64,000 nucleotides of DNA from contig JACRAU010000017.1 in NCBI GenBank assembly GCA_016234655.1, forward strand, positions 1-64,000, written 5' to 3'. Shown one piece after another: positions 51,780-61,243 of this stretch. Made by a program: the position numbers and the translations under genes. Numbering within the stretch: position 1 is the stretch's first letter; each line of letters opens with the position of its first letter. The DNA comes from Betaproteobacteria bacterium (GTDB lineage Bacteria > Pseudomonadota > Gammaproteobacteria > Burkholderiales > Thiobacillaceae). The notes beneath the pieces are model-generated. The model was not told the origin of the DNA. It saw only the letters and a program-made list of their open reading frames with translations, and searched no databases.

Positions 51780-52397
51780 ATGCAAAACCTCCTCCTTTTC
51801 GTCGACAAGGTAAGCACCTACGCCGGGCGTTTCTTTTCCTGGTCCATCGTCGGCCTGACCTTGCTGATTTCCTGGGAGGTGTTCTCCCGCTACATTTTGA
51901 ATTCACCGCATGCCTGGGCGCAGGACGTGCAGATCATGCTCTACGGCATCCTGTTCATGCTGGCCGGGGCCTATACCTTGGCGCAAGCGGGCCATGTCCG
52001 GGGCGACGTGCTCTACGGCTTCTTCGAACCGCGCACCCAGGCGACCATCGACCTGGTGCTCTATATCGTATTTTTCATCCCCGGCATCTTCGCGCTGGCC
52101 TATGCCGGCTGGATCTATGCCGGTGAATCCTGGGCGATCCGGGAGAACACCTTCAGTCCCGATCCGCTGCCCTTGTACCCGTTCAAGTTCATGATCCCCC
52201 TGGCCGCGCTGTTCCTGCTGGCCCAGGGCATCGTGGAGATCGCCCGTTGCGTCATCTGCATTCGCGACGGCGCCTGGCCCTCCCGTGTCGAGGACGTGGA
52301 AGAAGTCGATGTCGACAAGCTCAAGCAAATGGTCCACGTGAAGGACGAGGACATCGCCCAGCTCGACCAGTACGTCATCAAGCAGGAGTCGAAATAA
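51780..52397 (+). CDS. dctQ: TRAP transporter small permease subunit
   Basis: The 205-residue protein has four membrane helices in the DctQ arrangement, with ISWEVFSRYILNSPHAWAQDVQIMLYGILFMLAGAYTLAQAGHVRGDVL as the conserved region of helices 1-2. A charged tail of about 45 residues (VEDVEEVDVDKLKQMVHVKD) follows the last helix and is longer than usual. ATG 51780 is taken with AGAAGAG upstream. Its TAA shares one base with the dctM ATG (TAATG). Confidence 0.87.
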   Translation: MQNLLLFVDKVSTYAGRFFSWSIVGLTLLISWEVFSRYILNSPHAWAQDVQIMLYGILFMLAGAYTLAQAGHVRGDVLYGFFEPRTQATIDLVLYIVFFIPGIFALAYAGWIYAGESWAIRENTFSPDPLPLYPFKFMIPLAALFLLAQGIVEIARCVICIRDGAWPSRVEDVEEVDVDKLKQMVHVKDEDIAQLDQYVIKQESK

Positions 52398-54574
52398 TGA
52401 AAAAAGAACTGCGCTTCGGCTTCGGCCTGATGGCGATCATCCTGGCCGCCGTGGCGATCTTCATGCCCTGGGGCGACATGAGCAACGGCCACCTGGGCCT
52501 GCTCATGCTCGCGCTGGTCGTGGTCGCGATCATGCTCGGCTTCCCCACCGCCTTCACCCTGATGGGCATGGGCGTGCTGTTCGCCTGGCTGGCCTATCGC
52601 AGCGGCAACCCGGACATCGCGGTGCGCCAGACCCTGGACCTCATGGTCCAGCGCGCCTATGGCGTGATGACCAACGATGTGCTGATCTCGATCCCCCTGT
52701 TCGTGTTCATGGGCTACCTGGTCGAGCGGGCCAACCTGATCGAGAAGCTGTTCAAGAGCCTGCACCTGGCGCTGGCGCGCATCCCCGGCTCGCTCGCCGT
52801 GGCGACCCTGGTGACTTGCGCGATCTTCGCCACCGCAACCGGCATCGTCGGCGCCGTGGTGACCCTGATGGGCCTGCTCGCCTTGCCGGCCATGCTGCGC
52901 GCCGGCTACAACGTCAAGCTGTCGGCCGGCGTCATCACCGCCGGCGGCTGCCTTGGCATCCTGATCCCGCCCTCGGTCATGCTCATCGTCTATGGCGCGA
53001 CGGCCGGCGTTTCCGTGGTCAAGCTCTATGCCGGCGCTTTCTTCCCCGGCCTCATGCTGGCGCTGCTCTATGTCGGCTACGTCATGCTCATGGCCAAGCT
53101 GAAACCGGAATGGGCCCCGGCCCTGCCCGAGAGCGAGCGCCAGGTCGACATCCCCGCGCACAATGCGGCGGTGGCCGCCCGTTACGGCCGACACGCCATG
53201 CCGGCCCTGTTCCGCGCCGTGTTCGGCAAGCGCGATGCCGGCATTCCGACCGGCAAGGTGGCCGGCGAATTGTTCATGGCCTTGCTGCCGGCCCTGGTCT
53301 TCGTGGTAATCATGGGCCTGACCTGGAACGCCATGACCAAGCCGAACGTCGCGTTCGATACCAGCAGCCTGCAAGAGATGGGCTCGGTGACCGAGTCCGT
53401 GGCCGAGGCCCCCGCGCTGGACGCGCCGATGGCCGAAGGCGTGCAGGAACCGGTGGCCGAGGGCGTGCAGGAACCACCCACCCTGGCGGAGCCGCCAGCC
53501 TTGGCTGAACCTCCAGCCTTGGCCGAGCCGCCCAACTTGCAAGAGCCGGTCGCTGCGGTACAGGAGGCAGCGCCGGTCGAGCCGGCTTCCGTTGCCGCCG
53601 CCGAGCCGGCGCCAAGCGCCGAGCGACTGCCGACGCCCGCCGCATTCTGGCAGGTGCTTGGCATCGGCCTCGCCGCGCTGGCCTTGCTCTATGCCTTGTT
53701 CACCTTCATTCGGTTAGAGGTGTTCAAGATGCTGCTCACCTCCTTCTTCCCGCTGGCCGTTTTGATCCTGGCCGTGCTCGGCACCATCGTCTTCGGCCTG
53801 GCCACGCCGACCGAGGCGGCGGCCATCGGCGCCTTGGGCGGTTTCGTGCTGGCCGCGTTCTATATGTATTTCGGCAAGGACGCTGCGATTCAGAGCCGGG
53901 TGCGGGCCACTTGGACCCCGCTCTGGGCGGTGTTCGGCGCCTCTCTGATCTGGTTCGGCCTGTTCAAGGCCGAGGTCTTGCCGAGCGGGCCGCCGGAGTG
54001 GCTGGGTTGGCTGTCCATGGCCGCGCTGGCCGTCTGGTGCGTGCTGGCCGTGCGCCAGATGGACATGATGCCGACCTTGAAGGAATCGTCCTTCCTGACT
54101 GCCAAGACCTCGGCCATGGTCTGCTGGCTGTTCGTCGGCTCCAGCATCTTCTCCGCTGCCTTCGCCCTGCTCGGCGGCCAGGAGCTGGTGGAGCAGTGGG
54201 TGCTGTCGATGGATCTGACGACGACCCAGTTTCTGCTGTTGTCGCAGTTCATCATCTTCATCCTGGGCTGGCCGCTGGAATGGACCGAGATCATCGTGAT
54301 CTTCATGCCGATCTTCATTCCGCTGCTGGCGCACTTCAACGTCGATCCGCTGTTCTTCGGCCTGCTGGTCGCGCTCAACCTGCAAACGGCCTTCTTGTCG
54401 CCGCCGGTGGCGATGGCCGCGTTCTACCTGAAGGGCGTGTCGCCGCCGCATGTCACGCTGAACCAGATATTCGCCGGCATGATGCCGTTCATGGCGATCC
54501 AGGTCTTCGCCATGTTCCTGCTCTATATGTGGCCGCAGATCGGCATGTGGCTGCCGACCGTGTTGTACAAATAA
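52397..54574 (+). CDS. dctM: TRAP transporter large permease with Pro/Ala/Glu insert
   Basis: At 725 residues it is much longer than the usual DctM of about 430. The permease core is present: LMVQRAYGVMTNDVLISIPLFVFMG, TGIVGAVVTLMGLLALPAMLRAGYN, GGCLGILIPPSVMLIVYGA in the first 310 residues, and LGTIVFGLATPTEAAAIGALG with the closing LGWPLEWTEIIVIFMPIF in the second half. Residues about 312-412 form a soluble Pro/Ala/Glu-rich linker containing LAEPPA repeats, and additional helices lie around 415-560. Long DctM proteins are known in the mannitol/chloroaromatic-type TRAP group. The core residues look intact. Confidence 0.87.
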   Translation: MKKELRFGFGLMAIILAAVAIFMPWGDMSNGHLGLLMLALVVVAIMLGFPTAFTLMGMGVLFAWLAYRSGNPDIAVRQTLDLMVQRAYGVMTNDVLISIPLFVFMGYLVERANLIEKLFKSLHLALARIPGSLAVATLVTCAIFATATGIVGAVVTLMGLLALPAMLRAGYNVKLSAGVITAGGCLGILIPPSVMLIVYGATAGVSVVKLYAGAFFPGLMLALLYVGYVMLMAKLKPEWAPALPESERQVDIPAHNAAVAARYGRHAMPALFRAVFGKRDAGIPTGKVAGELFMALLPALVFVVIMGLTWNAMTKPNVAFDTSSLQEMGSVTESVAEAPALDAPMAEGVQEPVAEGVQEPPTLAEPPALAEPPALAEPPNLQEPVAAVQEAAPVEPASVAAAEPAPSAERLPTPAAFWQVLGIGLAALALLYALFTFIRLEVFKMLLTSFFPLAVLILAVLGTIVFGLATPTEAAAIGALGGFVLAAFYMYFGKDAAIQSRVRATWTPLWAVFGASLIWFGLFKAEVLPSGPPEWLGWLSMAALAVWCVLAVRQMDMMPTLKESSFLTAKTSAMVCWLFVGSSIFSAAFALLGGQELVEQWVLSMDLTTTQFLLLSQFIIFILGWPLEWTEIIVIFMPIFIPLLAHFNVDPLFFGLLVALNLQTAFLSPPVAMAAFYLKGVSPPHVTLNQIFAGMMPFMAIQVFAMFLLYMWPQIGMWLPTVLYK

Positions 54575-54577
54575 GCG

Positions 54578-55555
54578 ATGAAGCCGAAGGTATTGGTTAC
54601 GCGCGAGGTGTTCGACGAGGCGCTCGCCTATCTGGCCGAGCACTTCGAGGTCGACGCCAATCAGGGCGACGTGCCGCTCGGCGCCGAGCAGTTGGCGGCG
54701 CGGCTGGCCGGCAAGGCGGGGGCGCTGACCACCCTCGTCGATCGCATCGACGCCGCGCTGCTGGCGCAATGTCCTGAACTCAAGGCGGTGTGCAATATCG
54801 CCGTCGGCTTCAACAATTTCGACCTCGCCGCTTGTACCGAACACGGCGTGATGGCGACCAATACCCCGGGCGTGCTCGACGATTCCACCGCCGATTTCAC
54901 CTGGGCCTTGATCCTCGCCGCCGCGCGCCGCGTCGGCGAGTCGGAGCGCTATCTGCGCGCCGGCCAGTGGACAGGTTGGAAGCTCAAGCAATTCCTCGGC
55001 ACCGACGTGCATCACGCCACGCTCGGCATCCTGGGCATGGGCCGCATCGGGCAGAAGGTGGCCCGGCGCGCCCATGGCTTCGACATGCCGGTGATCTACC
55101 ACAACAGCAAGCGCCTGCCGGAAGAGATCGAGCGCGCCTGCAATGCCACCTATGTCGGTCTGGACGAGCTGCTCGCCCGTGCCGACATCTTCACCGTGCA
55201 TGCACCGTATTCACAGGCGACCCATCACCTGGTCGGCGCCGAGGCGTTCGCCAAGATGAAGGACGGCGTGGTGTTCATCCACGCCTCGCGCGGCGGCGTG
55301 GTGGACGACGCGGCGCTGGTGGCGGCGCTGGGCAGCGGCAAGATCGGCGCGGCCGGGCTCGATGTCTATGAAGGCGAGCCGAAATTGAATGCCGAGCTGC
55401 TCAAGTTCGACAACGTGGTGCTGACGCCGCACATCGCCAGTTCGTCCGAGGCGACGCGGCGCAATATGGCGATGTTGGCCGCGCAAAACCTGGTGGCGGC
55501 GCTCGGTGGCGGCATGCCGCCGAACCTGCTGAACCCGGACCTCGGGCGCGCTTGA
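54578..55555 (+). CDS. ghrB: D-2-hydroxyacid dehydrogenase (glyoxylate/hydroxypyruvate reductase type)
   Basis: The 325-residue dehydrogenase has NAD(P)-binding LGILGMGRIGQKVARRA near residue 150, substrate Arg in FIHASRGGVVDDAAL, Glu in GLDVYEGEP and His in LTPHIASSSEATR. These are the Arg-Glu-His catalytic set of the family, and the sequence is of GhrB type. It would reduce glyoxylate to glycolate and hydroxypyruvate to glycerate. It starts three bases after dctM and is followed by the amidase after 13 bases. Confidence 0.85.
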   Translation: MKPKVLVTREVFDEALAYLAEHFEVDANQGDVPLGAEQLAARLAGKAGALTTLVDRIDAALLAQCPELKAVCNIAVGFNNFDLAACTEHGVMATNTPGVLDDSTADFTWALILAAARRVGESERYLRAGQWTGWKLKQFLGTDVHHATLGILGMGRIGQKVARRAHGFDMPVIYHNSKRLPEEIERACNATYVGLDELLARADIFTVHAPYSQATHHLVGAEAFAKMKDGVVFIHASRGGVVDDAALVAALGSGKIGAAGLDVYEGEPKLNAELLKFDNVVLTPHIASSSEATRRNMAMLAAQNLVAALGGGMPPNLLNPDLGRA

Positions 55556-55568
55556 CGAGAGACTGCCC

Positions 55569-56942
55569 ATGACCGAATTGTTTCGCCTCGGCTTGCGGGA
55601 GGCCCGCGCAGGCTTGCGGCGCGGCGACTTCAGCAGCGAGGCCTATGTCGCCGCGCTGCTGGCGCGCATCGCGCCGCGCGAGCCGGGCTTGCAGGCCTGG
55701 GCCTGGCTCGACGCCGAGGCCGCGCTGGACAAGGCGCGCGCGGCCGATGCCATCGGCTGGCAGAGGGGGGAAGACGACCGACTGCACGGCATCCCGTTCG
55801 GCATCAAAGACACCATCGATACCGCCGGCATGCCGACCGAATGCGGCACGTCCGCGCTGAAGGGCCGCGTGCCTGACAATTCGGCCGCCGTCGTGCGTCA
55901 GTTGGAAGCGGCCGGCGGCATCGTCATGGGCAAGACCGTCACGGCCGAGCTGGCCTTCTACGAGCCGGGTCCCACGCGCAATCCGTGGCATCCGGCGCAC
56001 ACGCCGGGCGGCTCGTCCAGCGGCTCGGCGTCGGCGGTGGCCGCCGGTTTCGTGCCGGCCGCGCTGGGTTCGCAGACCAACGGCTCGGTGATCCGGCCGG
56101 CGGCTTTTTGCGGCGTGGTCGGTTTCAAGCCGTCCAGCGGCCTGATCTCGCGCGCCGGGGTACAGCTGTTCAGCAAGACGCTGGATCATATCGGCGTGTT
56201 CACCCGCAGCGTGGCGGATGCCGCCTTGTTCGCCGGCTGCCTGGCCGGCTTCGACCGGGGCGACGCCGCCGGGCTCGATTCCGCCCTGATCTTTCGTCAG
56301 CCCAGCCTGGATAGCCAAGCCTTGGCTCGACCGCCCAGGTTGGCACTGGTGCGCACGCCGGTGTGGCACCTGGCCGATGCGGTGCAGCGGGAGAACCTGT
56401 TCGAGACGGCCCGGCGCCTGCGCACGGCCGGCGCGCAAGTGGACGAGCTGGAATTGCCACCCGAGTTCGACCGGGCACACCAATTGCACCGCACCATCAT
56501 GTTCGGCGAAGGGGCGCGGGCATTGCGCGGTTTGCAAGCGGCACATCGAATGCAATTGAGCGCGCGCTTGAATGGCCTGATCGACGAAGGCAGCGCCATC
56601 GCCGACGATGCGTTGGAGCAGGCCTTGGCCGCCCGACTCGAGGTCGGCCGGGCGTTGCATCCGATTCTGCGCGAATACGACGCCCTGATCACGCCGCCCG
56701 CTACCGGCGAGGCGCCGGCCACGCTGGAGCACACCGGCGATCCGGCGTTCTGCACGATCTGGACGCTGACCGGCGTGCCGGCGATCACGATCCCATCCGG
56801 CTTCGGGCCGAACGGCTTGCCTTTGGGTGTGCAGATCGTCGGCGGCTATTTGAAGGACGAGCACCTGATGGCGGTGGCGCAATGGTGCGAACGGGAAATC
56901 GGTTTGGGTCCGCTGCTCGCGGAAATGGTCATGGAAACGTAA
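55569..56942 (+). CDS. Amidase signature enzyme
   Basis: The 457-residue hydrolase has the amidase-signature triad: Lys K80 in PFGIKDTIDTAG, the cis-Ser within GGSSSGSASAVAAG (147-160) and nucleophile Ser S173 in GSQTNGSVIRPA. It cleaves a carboxamide to acid and ammonia. It is flanked by two dehydrogenases of the hydroxy-acid operon, with 13 and 11 base gaps, so its product is probably a carboxylic acid fed to them. The substrate is unknown. GatA is excluded as no gatB or gatC is near and the protein is not GatA-like at its C-terminus. Confidence 0.85.
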   Translation: MTELFRLGLREARAGLRRGDFSSEAYVAALLARIAPREPGLQAWAWLDAEAALDKARAADAIGWQRGEDDRLHGIPFGIKDTIDTAGMPTECGTSALKGRVPDNSAAVVRQLEAAGGIVMGKTVTAELAFYEPGPTRNPWHPAHTPGGSSSGSASAVAAGFVPAALGSQTNGSVIRPAAFCGVVGFKPSSGLISRAGVQLFSKTLDHIGVFTRSVADAALFAGCLAGFDRGDAAGLDSALIFRQPSLDSQALARPPRLALVRTPVWHLADAVQRENLFETARRLRTAGAQVDELELPPEFDRAHQLHRTIMFGEGARALRGLQAAHRMQLSARLNGLIDEGSAIADDALEQALAARLEVGRALHPILREYDALITPPATGEAPATLEHTGDPAFCTIWTLTGVPAITIPSGFGPNGLPLGVQIVGGYLKDEHLMAVAQWCEREIGLGPLLAEMVMET

Positions 56943-56953
56943 GGAGAACGAGC

Positions 56954-57832
56954 ATGAACGTCGCATTCATCGGCATGGGCATCATGGGCAAGCCCATGGC
57001 CATCAACCTGCACAAGGCGGGACACCAGGTCTTCGTCAACGGCCGCCGGCCGGAATCGATGGCCGAGCCGGTGGCGGCGGGCTGCATCGCCTGCGCCTCG
57101 CCGGCCGATGCGGCCGCCCAGGCCGAGATCGTCATCGTCATGGTGTCGGACACGCCCGACGTCGAGCAGGTAATCCTGGGCGAGGGCGGCGTCATCCAGG
57201 GCGCCAAGGCTGGTTCGGTGGTGGTCGACATGAGCACCATCTCGCCCACCGCGACCCGCGCCATGGCGGCGAAGCTCGCCGCGCAGGGCGTCGAGATGCT
57301 GGATGCGCCGGTGTCCGGCGGCGATATCGGCGCGATCAACGGCACGCTGTCGATCATGGTCGGCGGCAAGTCCGAGGTGTTCGAACGGGTGAAGCCGGCG
57401 TTCGAGGCCATGGGCAAGAACATCGTGCTGGTCGGCGACAACGGCGCCGGCCAGGTGGCCAAGGCCTGCAACCAGATCGTGGTGGCGGTGACCATCGAGG
57501 CGGTGGCCGAGGCCCTGCTGTTCGCGCGCAAGAACGGGGTCGATCCGGCCAAGGTGCGCGACGCGCTGATGGGCGGCTTCGCCGGCAGCCGCATCCTGGA
57601 AGTGCACGGCAAGCGCATGTTGGACAACGAATACAAGCCGGGCTTCAAGACCAAACTGCACCAGAAGGACATGAATATCGTGATGCAGACCGCCAAGGAG
57701 TTGGGCTTGTCGCTGCCCGGCGCGGCCTTGGTATCCCAGCACCTCAATGCCTTGATGGGCATCGGCGAGGCCGAGCAGGATTCGGCTGCGGTGATGAAGA
57801 TCATCGAGCGCGCCTCGGGCATGGAGCGGTGA
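56954..57832 (+). CDS. garR: Tartronate-semialdehyde reductase type beta-hydroxyacid dehydrogenase
   Basis: The 292-residue enzyme aligns along its length with GarR: FIGMGIMGKPMAINLHKAGH (NAD motif), DMSTISPTATR, LDAPVSGGDIGAINGTLSIMVGG and the Lys-bearing GAGQVAKACNQIVVA. PGFKTKLHQKDMNIV also matches the GarR PGFRIDLHIKDL block. It reduces tartronate semialdehyde to D-glycerate. Members of this superfamily also act on 3-hydroxyisobutyrate or sulfolactaldehyde, so substrate is probable, not proven. AAGGAG precedes the ATG by seven bases. Confidence 0.85.
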   Translation: MNVAFIGMGIMGKPMAINLHKAGHQVFVNGRRPESMAEPVAAGCIACASPADAAAQAEIVIVMVSDTPDVEQVILGEGGVIQGAKAGSVVVDMSTISPTATRAMAAKLAAQGVEMLDAPVSGGDIGAINGTLSIMVGGKSEVFERVKPAFEAMGKNIVLVGDNGAGQVAKACNQIVVAVTIEAVAEALLFARKNGVDPAKVRDALMGGFAGSRILEVHGKRMLDNEYKPGFKTKLHQKDMNIVMQTAKELGLSLPGAALVSQHLNALMGIGEAEQDSAAVMKIIERASGMER

Positions 57833-57862
57833 GTGAAGTGGTATACGTGAGGCACGAGTTTT

Positions 57863-57901
57863 CCCTCTCCCGCTTGCGGGAGAGGGGCTGGGGGAGAGGG
57901 C
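57863..57901. repeat. GGGAGAGGG hairpin repeat
   Basis: CCCTCTCCCGCTTGCGGGAG with its continuation AGGGGCTGGGGGAGAGGG is the hairpin half of the element found in glcE and after nadE, in reverse orientation. It occupies the 100-bp gap between garR and the next dehydrogenase gene. Confidence 0.75.
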
Positions 57902-57932
57902 ATGCCGCGTTGGAAATAGAGAAGCCCTAGCC

Positions 57933-58883
57933 ATGACCAAAAAAATCGTCTTCCTCGACCGCCAGAGTCTCATCGCCGATCTGCGCGCGCCGGCGTTCGG
58001 CCACGAATGGGTGGACTTCGATCAGACCGCGCCGGAGCATGTGGTCGAGCGTCTGCAAGGCGCCGACATCGCGGTCAGCAACAAGGTCGAGCTTTCAGGC
58101 GAGGCCCTGGCCCGGTTGCCGACGCTGAAGATGATCGCCGTGGCCGCCACTGGCACCGATATCGTCGACCTGGCCTATTGCCGCGCGCATGGCATCGTGG
58201 TCAGCAACATTCGCGGCTATGCCGTGCACACCGTGCCCGAGCATGCCTTCATGCTGATCCTGGCCCTGCGCCGCAATCTTTTGGGCTGGCGCGAGGATAT
58301 ACAGGCCGGGCTGTGGCAGCAGGCGGAGCAGTTCTGTCTGTTCACGCGGCCGATCAACGACCTGCATGGCAGTACCCTGGGCCTGGTCGGTTACGGCTCG
58401 CTCGGGCACGGCATGCGGAAACTGGCCGAGGCCTTCGGCATGCGGGTGCTGGTGGCCGAGCACAAGGGCGCGCAAGGCGTGCGCGAGGGTTACACCGCGT
58501 TCGACGCGGTGCTGCGCGCGGCGGATGTCATCTCGCTGCATACGCCGCTCACCGCCGAGACCCGGCACCTGATCGCCGCGCGCGAATTCGGCCTGATGAA
58601 GCCATCGGCCATCCTGATCAATACCGCGCGCGGCAATCTGGTCGACGAGGCGGCGCTGATCGAGGCCCTGAAAGCGCAGCGCATCGCCGGCGCCGGCTTC
58701 GACGTGCTGGCGGTGGAGCCGCCGCGCACGGGCAATCCGCTGTTGGCGCTGAAGTTGCCCAACTTCATCCTCACCCCGCATGTCGCCTGGTCCGGCCGCG
58801 AGGCGATGCAGGCCTTGGCGGATCAATTGGTGGACAATATCGAGGCCTTTATCGCCGGCAAACCCAATAATGTGGTGGCCTGA
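57933..58883 (+). CDS. hprA: D-2-hydroxyacid dehydrogenase (glycerate dehydrogenase type)
   Basis: The 316-residue dehydrogenase has NAD motif LGLVGYGSLGHGMRKLA near residue 147. Catalytic Arg lies in INTARGNLVDE, Glu in DVLAVEPPRTGNPLL and His in LTPHVAWSGREAM. SNIRGYAVHTVPEHAFMLIL is the mark of the HprA-like group that interconverts hydroxypyruvate and glycerate. It is the second such enzyme in the island and differs clearly from the first, so the two probably have different substrates or cofactors. Confidence 0.85.
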   Translation: MTKKIVFLDRQSLIADLRAPAFGHEWVDFDQTAPEHVVERLQGADIAVSNKVELSGEALARLPTLKMIAVAATGTDIVDLAYCRAHGIVVSNIRGYAVHTVPEHAFMLILALRRNLLGWREDIQAGLWQQAEQFCLFTRPINDLHGSTLGLVGYGSLGHGMRKLAEAFGMRVLVAEHKGAQGVREGYTAFDAVLRAADVISLHTPLTAETRHLIAAREFGLMKPSAILINTARGNLVDEAALIEALKAQRIAGAGFDVLAVEPPRTGNPLLALKLPNFILTPHVAWSGREAMQALADQLVDNIEAFIAGKPNNVVA

Positions 58884-58905
58884 TTTTTTAACTGGAGTGT
58901 TTTAA

Positions 58906-59625
58906 ATGATCGAATGGTTGAACAATCCGCAAACCTGGACCGGTCTGATGCAGATCGTGATCGCGGATATCCTGCTCTCCGGCGACAACGCGCTGGTCAT
59001 CGCCCTGGCCTGCCGCAGCTTGCCGGCGCACCAGCAGAAGCGGGCCATCGTCTTCGGCGGCGCGGCGGCCATCGGCCTGCGGGTGATGCTGACCGCCGTG
59101 GCGGTCTACCTGCTGACCCTGCCTTTCCTGAAGGTGGTCGGCGGCCTCTTGCTGCTGTGGATCGCGGTCAAGCTCTTGCTGCCGGAAGAGGGGCACGGCG
59201 ACGGCATCCAGGGCGGGGGCAATATGTGGGGCGCGATCAAGACCATCGTGCTGGCCGACCTGGTGATGAGCGTGGACAACGTGCTGGCCGTGGCCGGCGC
59301 CGCCCATGGCGACATCGCCCTGTTGGTGATCGGCCTCTTGCTCAGCATCCCGCTGATCATCTACGGCAGCACCATGATCCTGAAGCTGATCGCCCGTTTC
59401 CCGTTGATCGTCACACTGGGCGCGGCCATGCTCGGCTATATCGGCGGCGAGATGCTGGTCGGCGATGTGCGCGTGGCACCTTGGGTCGAGGCCCATGCCC
59501 CCATGCTGCATAGCCTGGTACCCATCCTCGGCGCCATCCTGGTCGTCGCCTTCGGCAAGCTGTTCGCCGCCAAGCCGGCGGCCAAGGTCGTCGACCTGGC
59601 GGCCGACGAGCAACAGGCCCATTGA
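58906..59625 (+). CDS. TerC-family membrane protein (YjbE type)
   Basis: The 239-residue protein has seven membrane helices and two copies of the TerC acidic motif: ADILLSGDNALVIALA (20-35) and ADLVMSVDNVLAVAGAA (near 118), whose Asp residues bind metal. YjbE/TerC proteins export manganese or other divalent cations or support metalation of secreted proteins. CTGGAGTG stands seven bases before the ATG, 22 bases after hprA. Its presence in a hydroxy-acid operon is unexplained; no manganese riboswitch is visible. Confidence 0.85.
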   Translation: MIEWLNNPQTWTGLMQIVIADILLSGDNALVIALACRSLPAHQQKRAIVFGGAAAIGLRVMLTAVAVYLLTLPFLKVVGGLLLLWIAVKLLLPEEGHGDGIQGGGNMWGAIKTIVLADLVMSVDNVLAVAGAAHGDIALLVIGLLLSIPLIIYGSTMILKLIARFPLIVTLGAAMLGYIGGEMLVGDVRVAPWVEAHAPMLHSLVPILGAILVVAFGKLFAAKPAAKVVDLAADEQQAH

Positions 59626-59647
59626 TTCCGTTTAGGGAGATCGAAAC

Positions 59648-60076
59648 ATGAAGAAGATTTTGTTGCCGGTGGACGGTTCGGATAATTCCCAGCGCGCGGT
59701 AGAGGCCGCCATCGGCCAGGCGAAGGGGAGCAGCGAGCCGGTGGAGATTCACCTGCTCAATGTGCAGGCGCCGATCATCTCGGGCGACGTGAAGATGTTC
59801 ATCGCCGAGGACCAGATCAAGGCCTATTACCACGACGAAGGCATCAAGGCCCTGGCCAAGGCGCGCGCGGCGCTGGATGCGGCGGGCATCGCCTATGCCT
59901 TCCACATCGGGGTCGGCCCCATCGCCGAGACCATCGCCGCCTATGCCAAGGAGAAAGGCTGCGGCCAGGTCGTCATGGGCGCGCGCGGCCTGGGCTCGCT
60001 GACCGGTCTGTTGCTGGGTTCGGTCACCACCAAGGTGGCGCATCTGGTCGACGTGCCGGTGACGCTGGTGAAGTAA
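59648..60076 (+). CDS. Universal stress protein
   Basis: The 142-residue UspA-fold protein starts KKILLPVDGSDNSQRAVEAAI and ends with the ATP-binding pattern GxxGxGx9GS(V/T): VVMGARGLGSLTGLLLGSVTTKVAHLVDVPVTLVK. It should bind ATP as a dimer. It lies between the TerC gene (22 bases) and glycerate kinase (8 bases), so it is transcribed with central carbon genes. Its target is not known. Confidence 0.9.
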   Translation: MKKILLPVDGSDNSQRAVEAAIGQAKGSSEPVEIHLLNVQAPIISGDVKMFIAEDQIKAYYHDEGIKALAKARAALDAAGIAYAFHIGVGPIAETIAAYAKEKGCGQVVMGARGLGSLTGLLLGSVTTKVAHLVDVPVTLVK

Positions 60077-60084
60077 GCAAGGTC

Positions 60085-61221
60085 ATGTTAACGGTCGTCC
60101 TCGCGCCGGATTCGTTCAAGGGTTGCCTGTCGGCCGAGGCGGTGACGGCGGCCATGGCGGCCGGGCTCAAGCGGGCCTGGCCCGAGGTCGAGGCCCTTGC
60201 CCTGCCCATGGCCGACGGCGGCGAGGGCACGCTGGATGCCGTGCTCGCCGCGACCGGCGGTGTGCGCACAGTGGCAAGCGCCAGTGGTGCCGACGGCCGG
60301 CCGGTCGAGGCGCCCTACGGCCTGGTGCAAACGGCGGCGGGCGAAACGGCGGTGCTGGAGGCGGCGGCGGTGGTCGGCCTGACCATGGCCGGCGGCGAGC
60401 CGGTGGCCAGCCGCGGCACTCAAGGCTTGGGCGAGTTGCTGCGGCATTGCCTCGACCAGGGCGTGCGCCGGTTCATGCTCGGCCTGGGCGGCAGCAGCAC
60501 CAACGACGGCGGCGCCGGCCTGCTGTCCGCGCTCGGTGTACGCCTACTCGATGCCGCCGGCCACGCGCTGGCGCCGACCCCCGAAGGCCTGGCCGCCTTG
60601 GGCCGGGTCGATTTCACGGGCCTCGATCCTCGCCTGAAGCAATGCGCGATCACCCTGATGACCGACGTGCAGAACCCGTTGTGCGGCCCGCTCGGCGCCA
60701 CCGCCGTGTTCGGGCCGCAGAAGGGGGTGACGGCCGATCAAGTGGCCGTGTTCGATGCCCGGTTGCGGCATTGGGCCGAGCTGTGCGATGCCTGGGCGGG
60801 CGAGGCCATTTCCGAACGCGCCGGCGCCGGCTCGGCCGGCGGCCTGGGCTATGCCTTGCAATTGCTCGGCGCCGAAAACCGCTCCGGCGCCGAGGTGGTG
60901 GCCGAACTGGCCGGGCTGGCTGCGGCCTTGAATCGGGCCGACTGGGCGATCACCGGCGAGGGCCGCTCGGATGCGCAGACCCTGCTCGGCAAGGTGCCCT
61001 ATGTCGTGGCACGGCATGCGCGTCGTGCCGGGGTGCCGGTGAGCCTGTTGTCCGGGGCGCTCGATGGCGCGGCCTTGCCGGAGCTTTCCTCCCATTTCGA
61101 CGGCTGCTTCGCCTTGCCCGAAGGGCCGATGCCCTTGGCGGCCGCCATGGCCGAGGCGGCGCGGCTGCTGGCCGATCGCGCCGAGCAGATGGCGCGCTTG
61201 CTGACTAAATTTAGATCGTAG
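60085..61221 (+). CDS. glxK: Glycerate 2-kinase
   Basis: The 378-residue GarK/GlxK-type kinase opens with [17 protein letters not shown]. It also has [34 protein letters not shown] and [18 protein letters not shown], the standard glycerate kinase I blocks. It phosphorylates D-glycerate to 2-phosphoglycerate for entry to lower glycolysis, so it completes the route through GarR or the hydroxypyruvate reductases. It is eight bases from the universal stress protein and 22 bases before malate synthase. Confidence 0.93.
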   Translation: MLTVVLAPDSFKGCLSAEAVTAAMAAGLKRAWPEVEALALPMADGGEGTLDAVLAATGGVRTVASASGADGRPVEAPYGLVQTAAGETAVLEAAAVVGLTMAGGEPVASRGTQGLGELLRHCLDQGVRRFMLGLGGSSTNDGGAGLLSALGVRLLDAAGHALAPTPEGLAALGRVDFTGLDPRLKQCAITLMTDVQNPLCGPLGATAVFGPQKGVTADQVAVFDARLRHWAELCDAWAGEAISERAGAGSAGGLGYALQLLGAENRSGAEVVAELAGLAAALNRADWAITGEGRSDAQTLLGKVPYVVARHARRAGVPVSLLSGALDGAALPELSSHFDGCFALPEGPMPLAAAMAEAARLLADRAEQMARLLTKFRS

Positions 61222-61243
61222 GCATGCGGAGAAGGGGGCGAGC

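Noticed and set aside
54578-58883. Sulfolactaldehyde or sulfoquinovose pathway
   Set aside because: GarR-type and aldehyde dehydrogenase genes occur in such pathways, but no sulfosugar aldolase, isomerase, transaldolase or sulfite-forming lyase is present, while glcDEF, glxK and glcB fit glycolate and glycerate.
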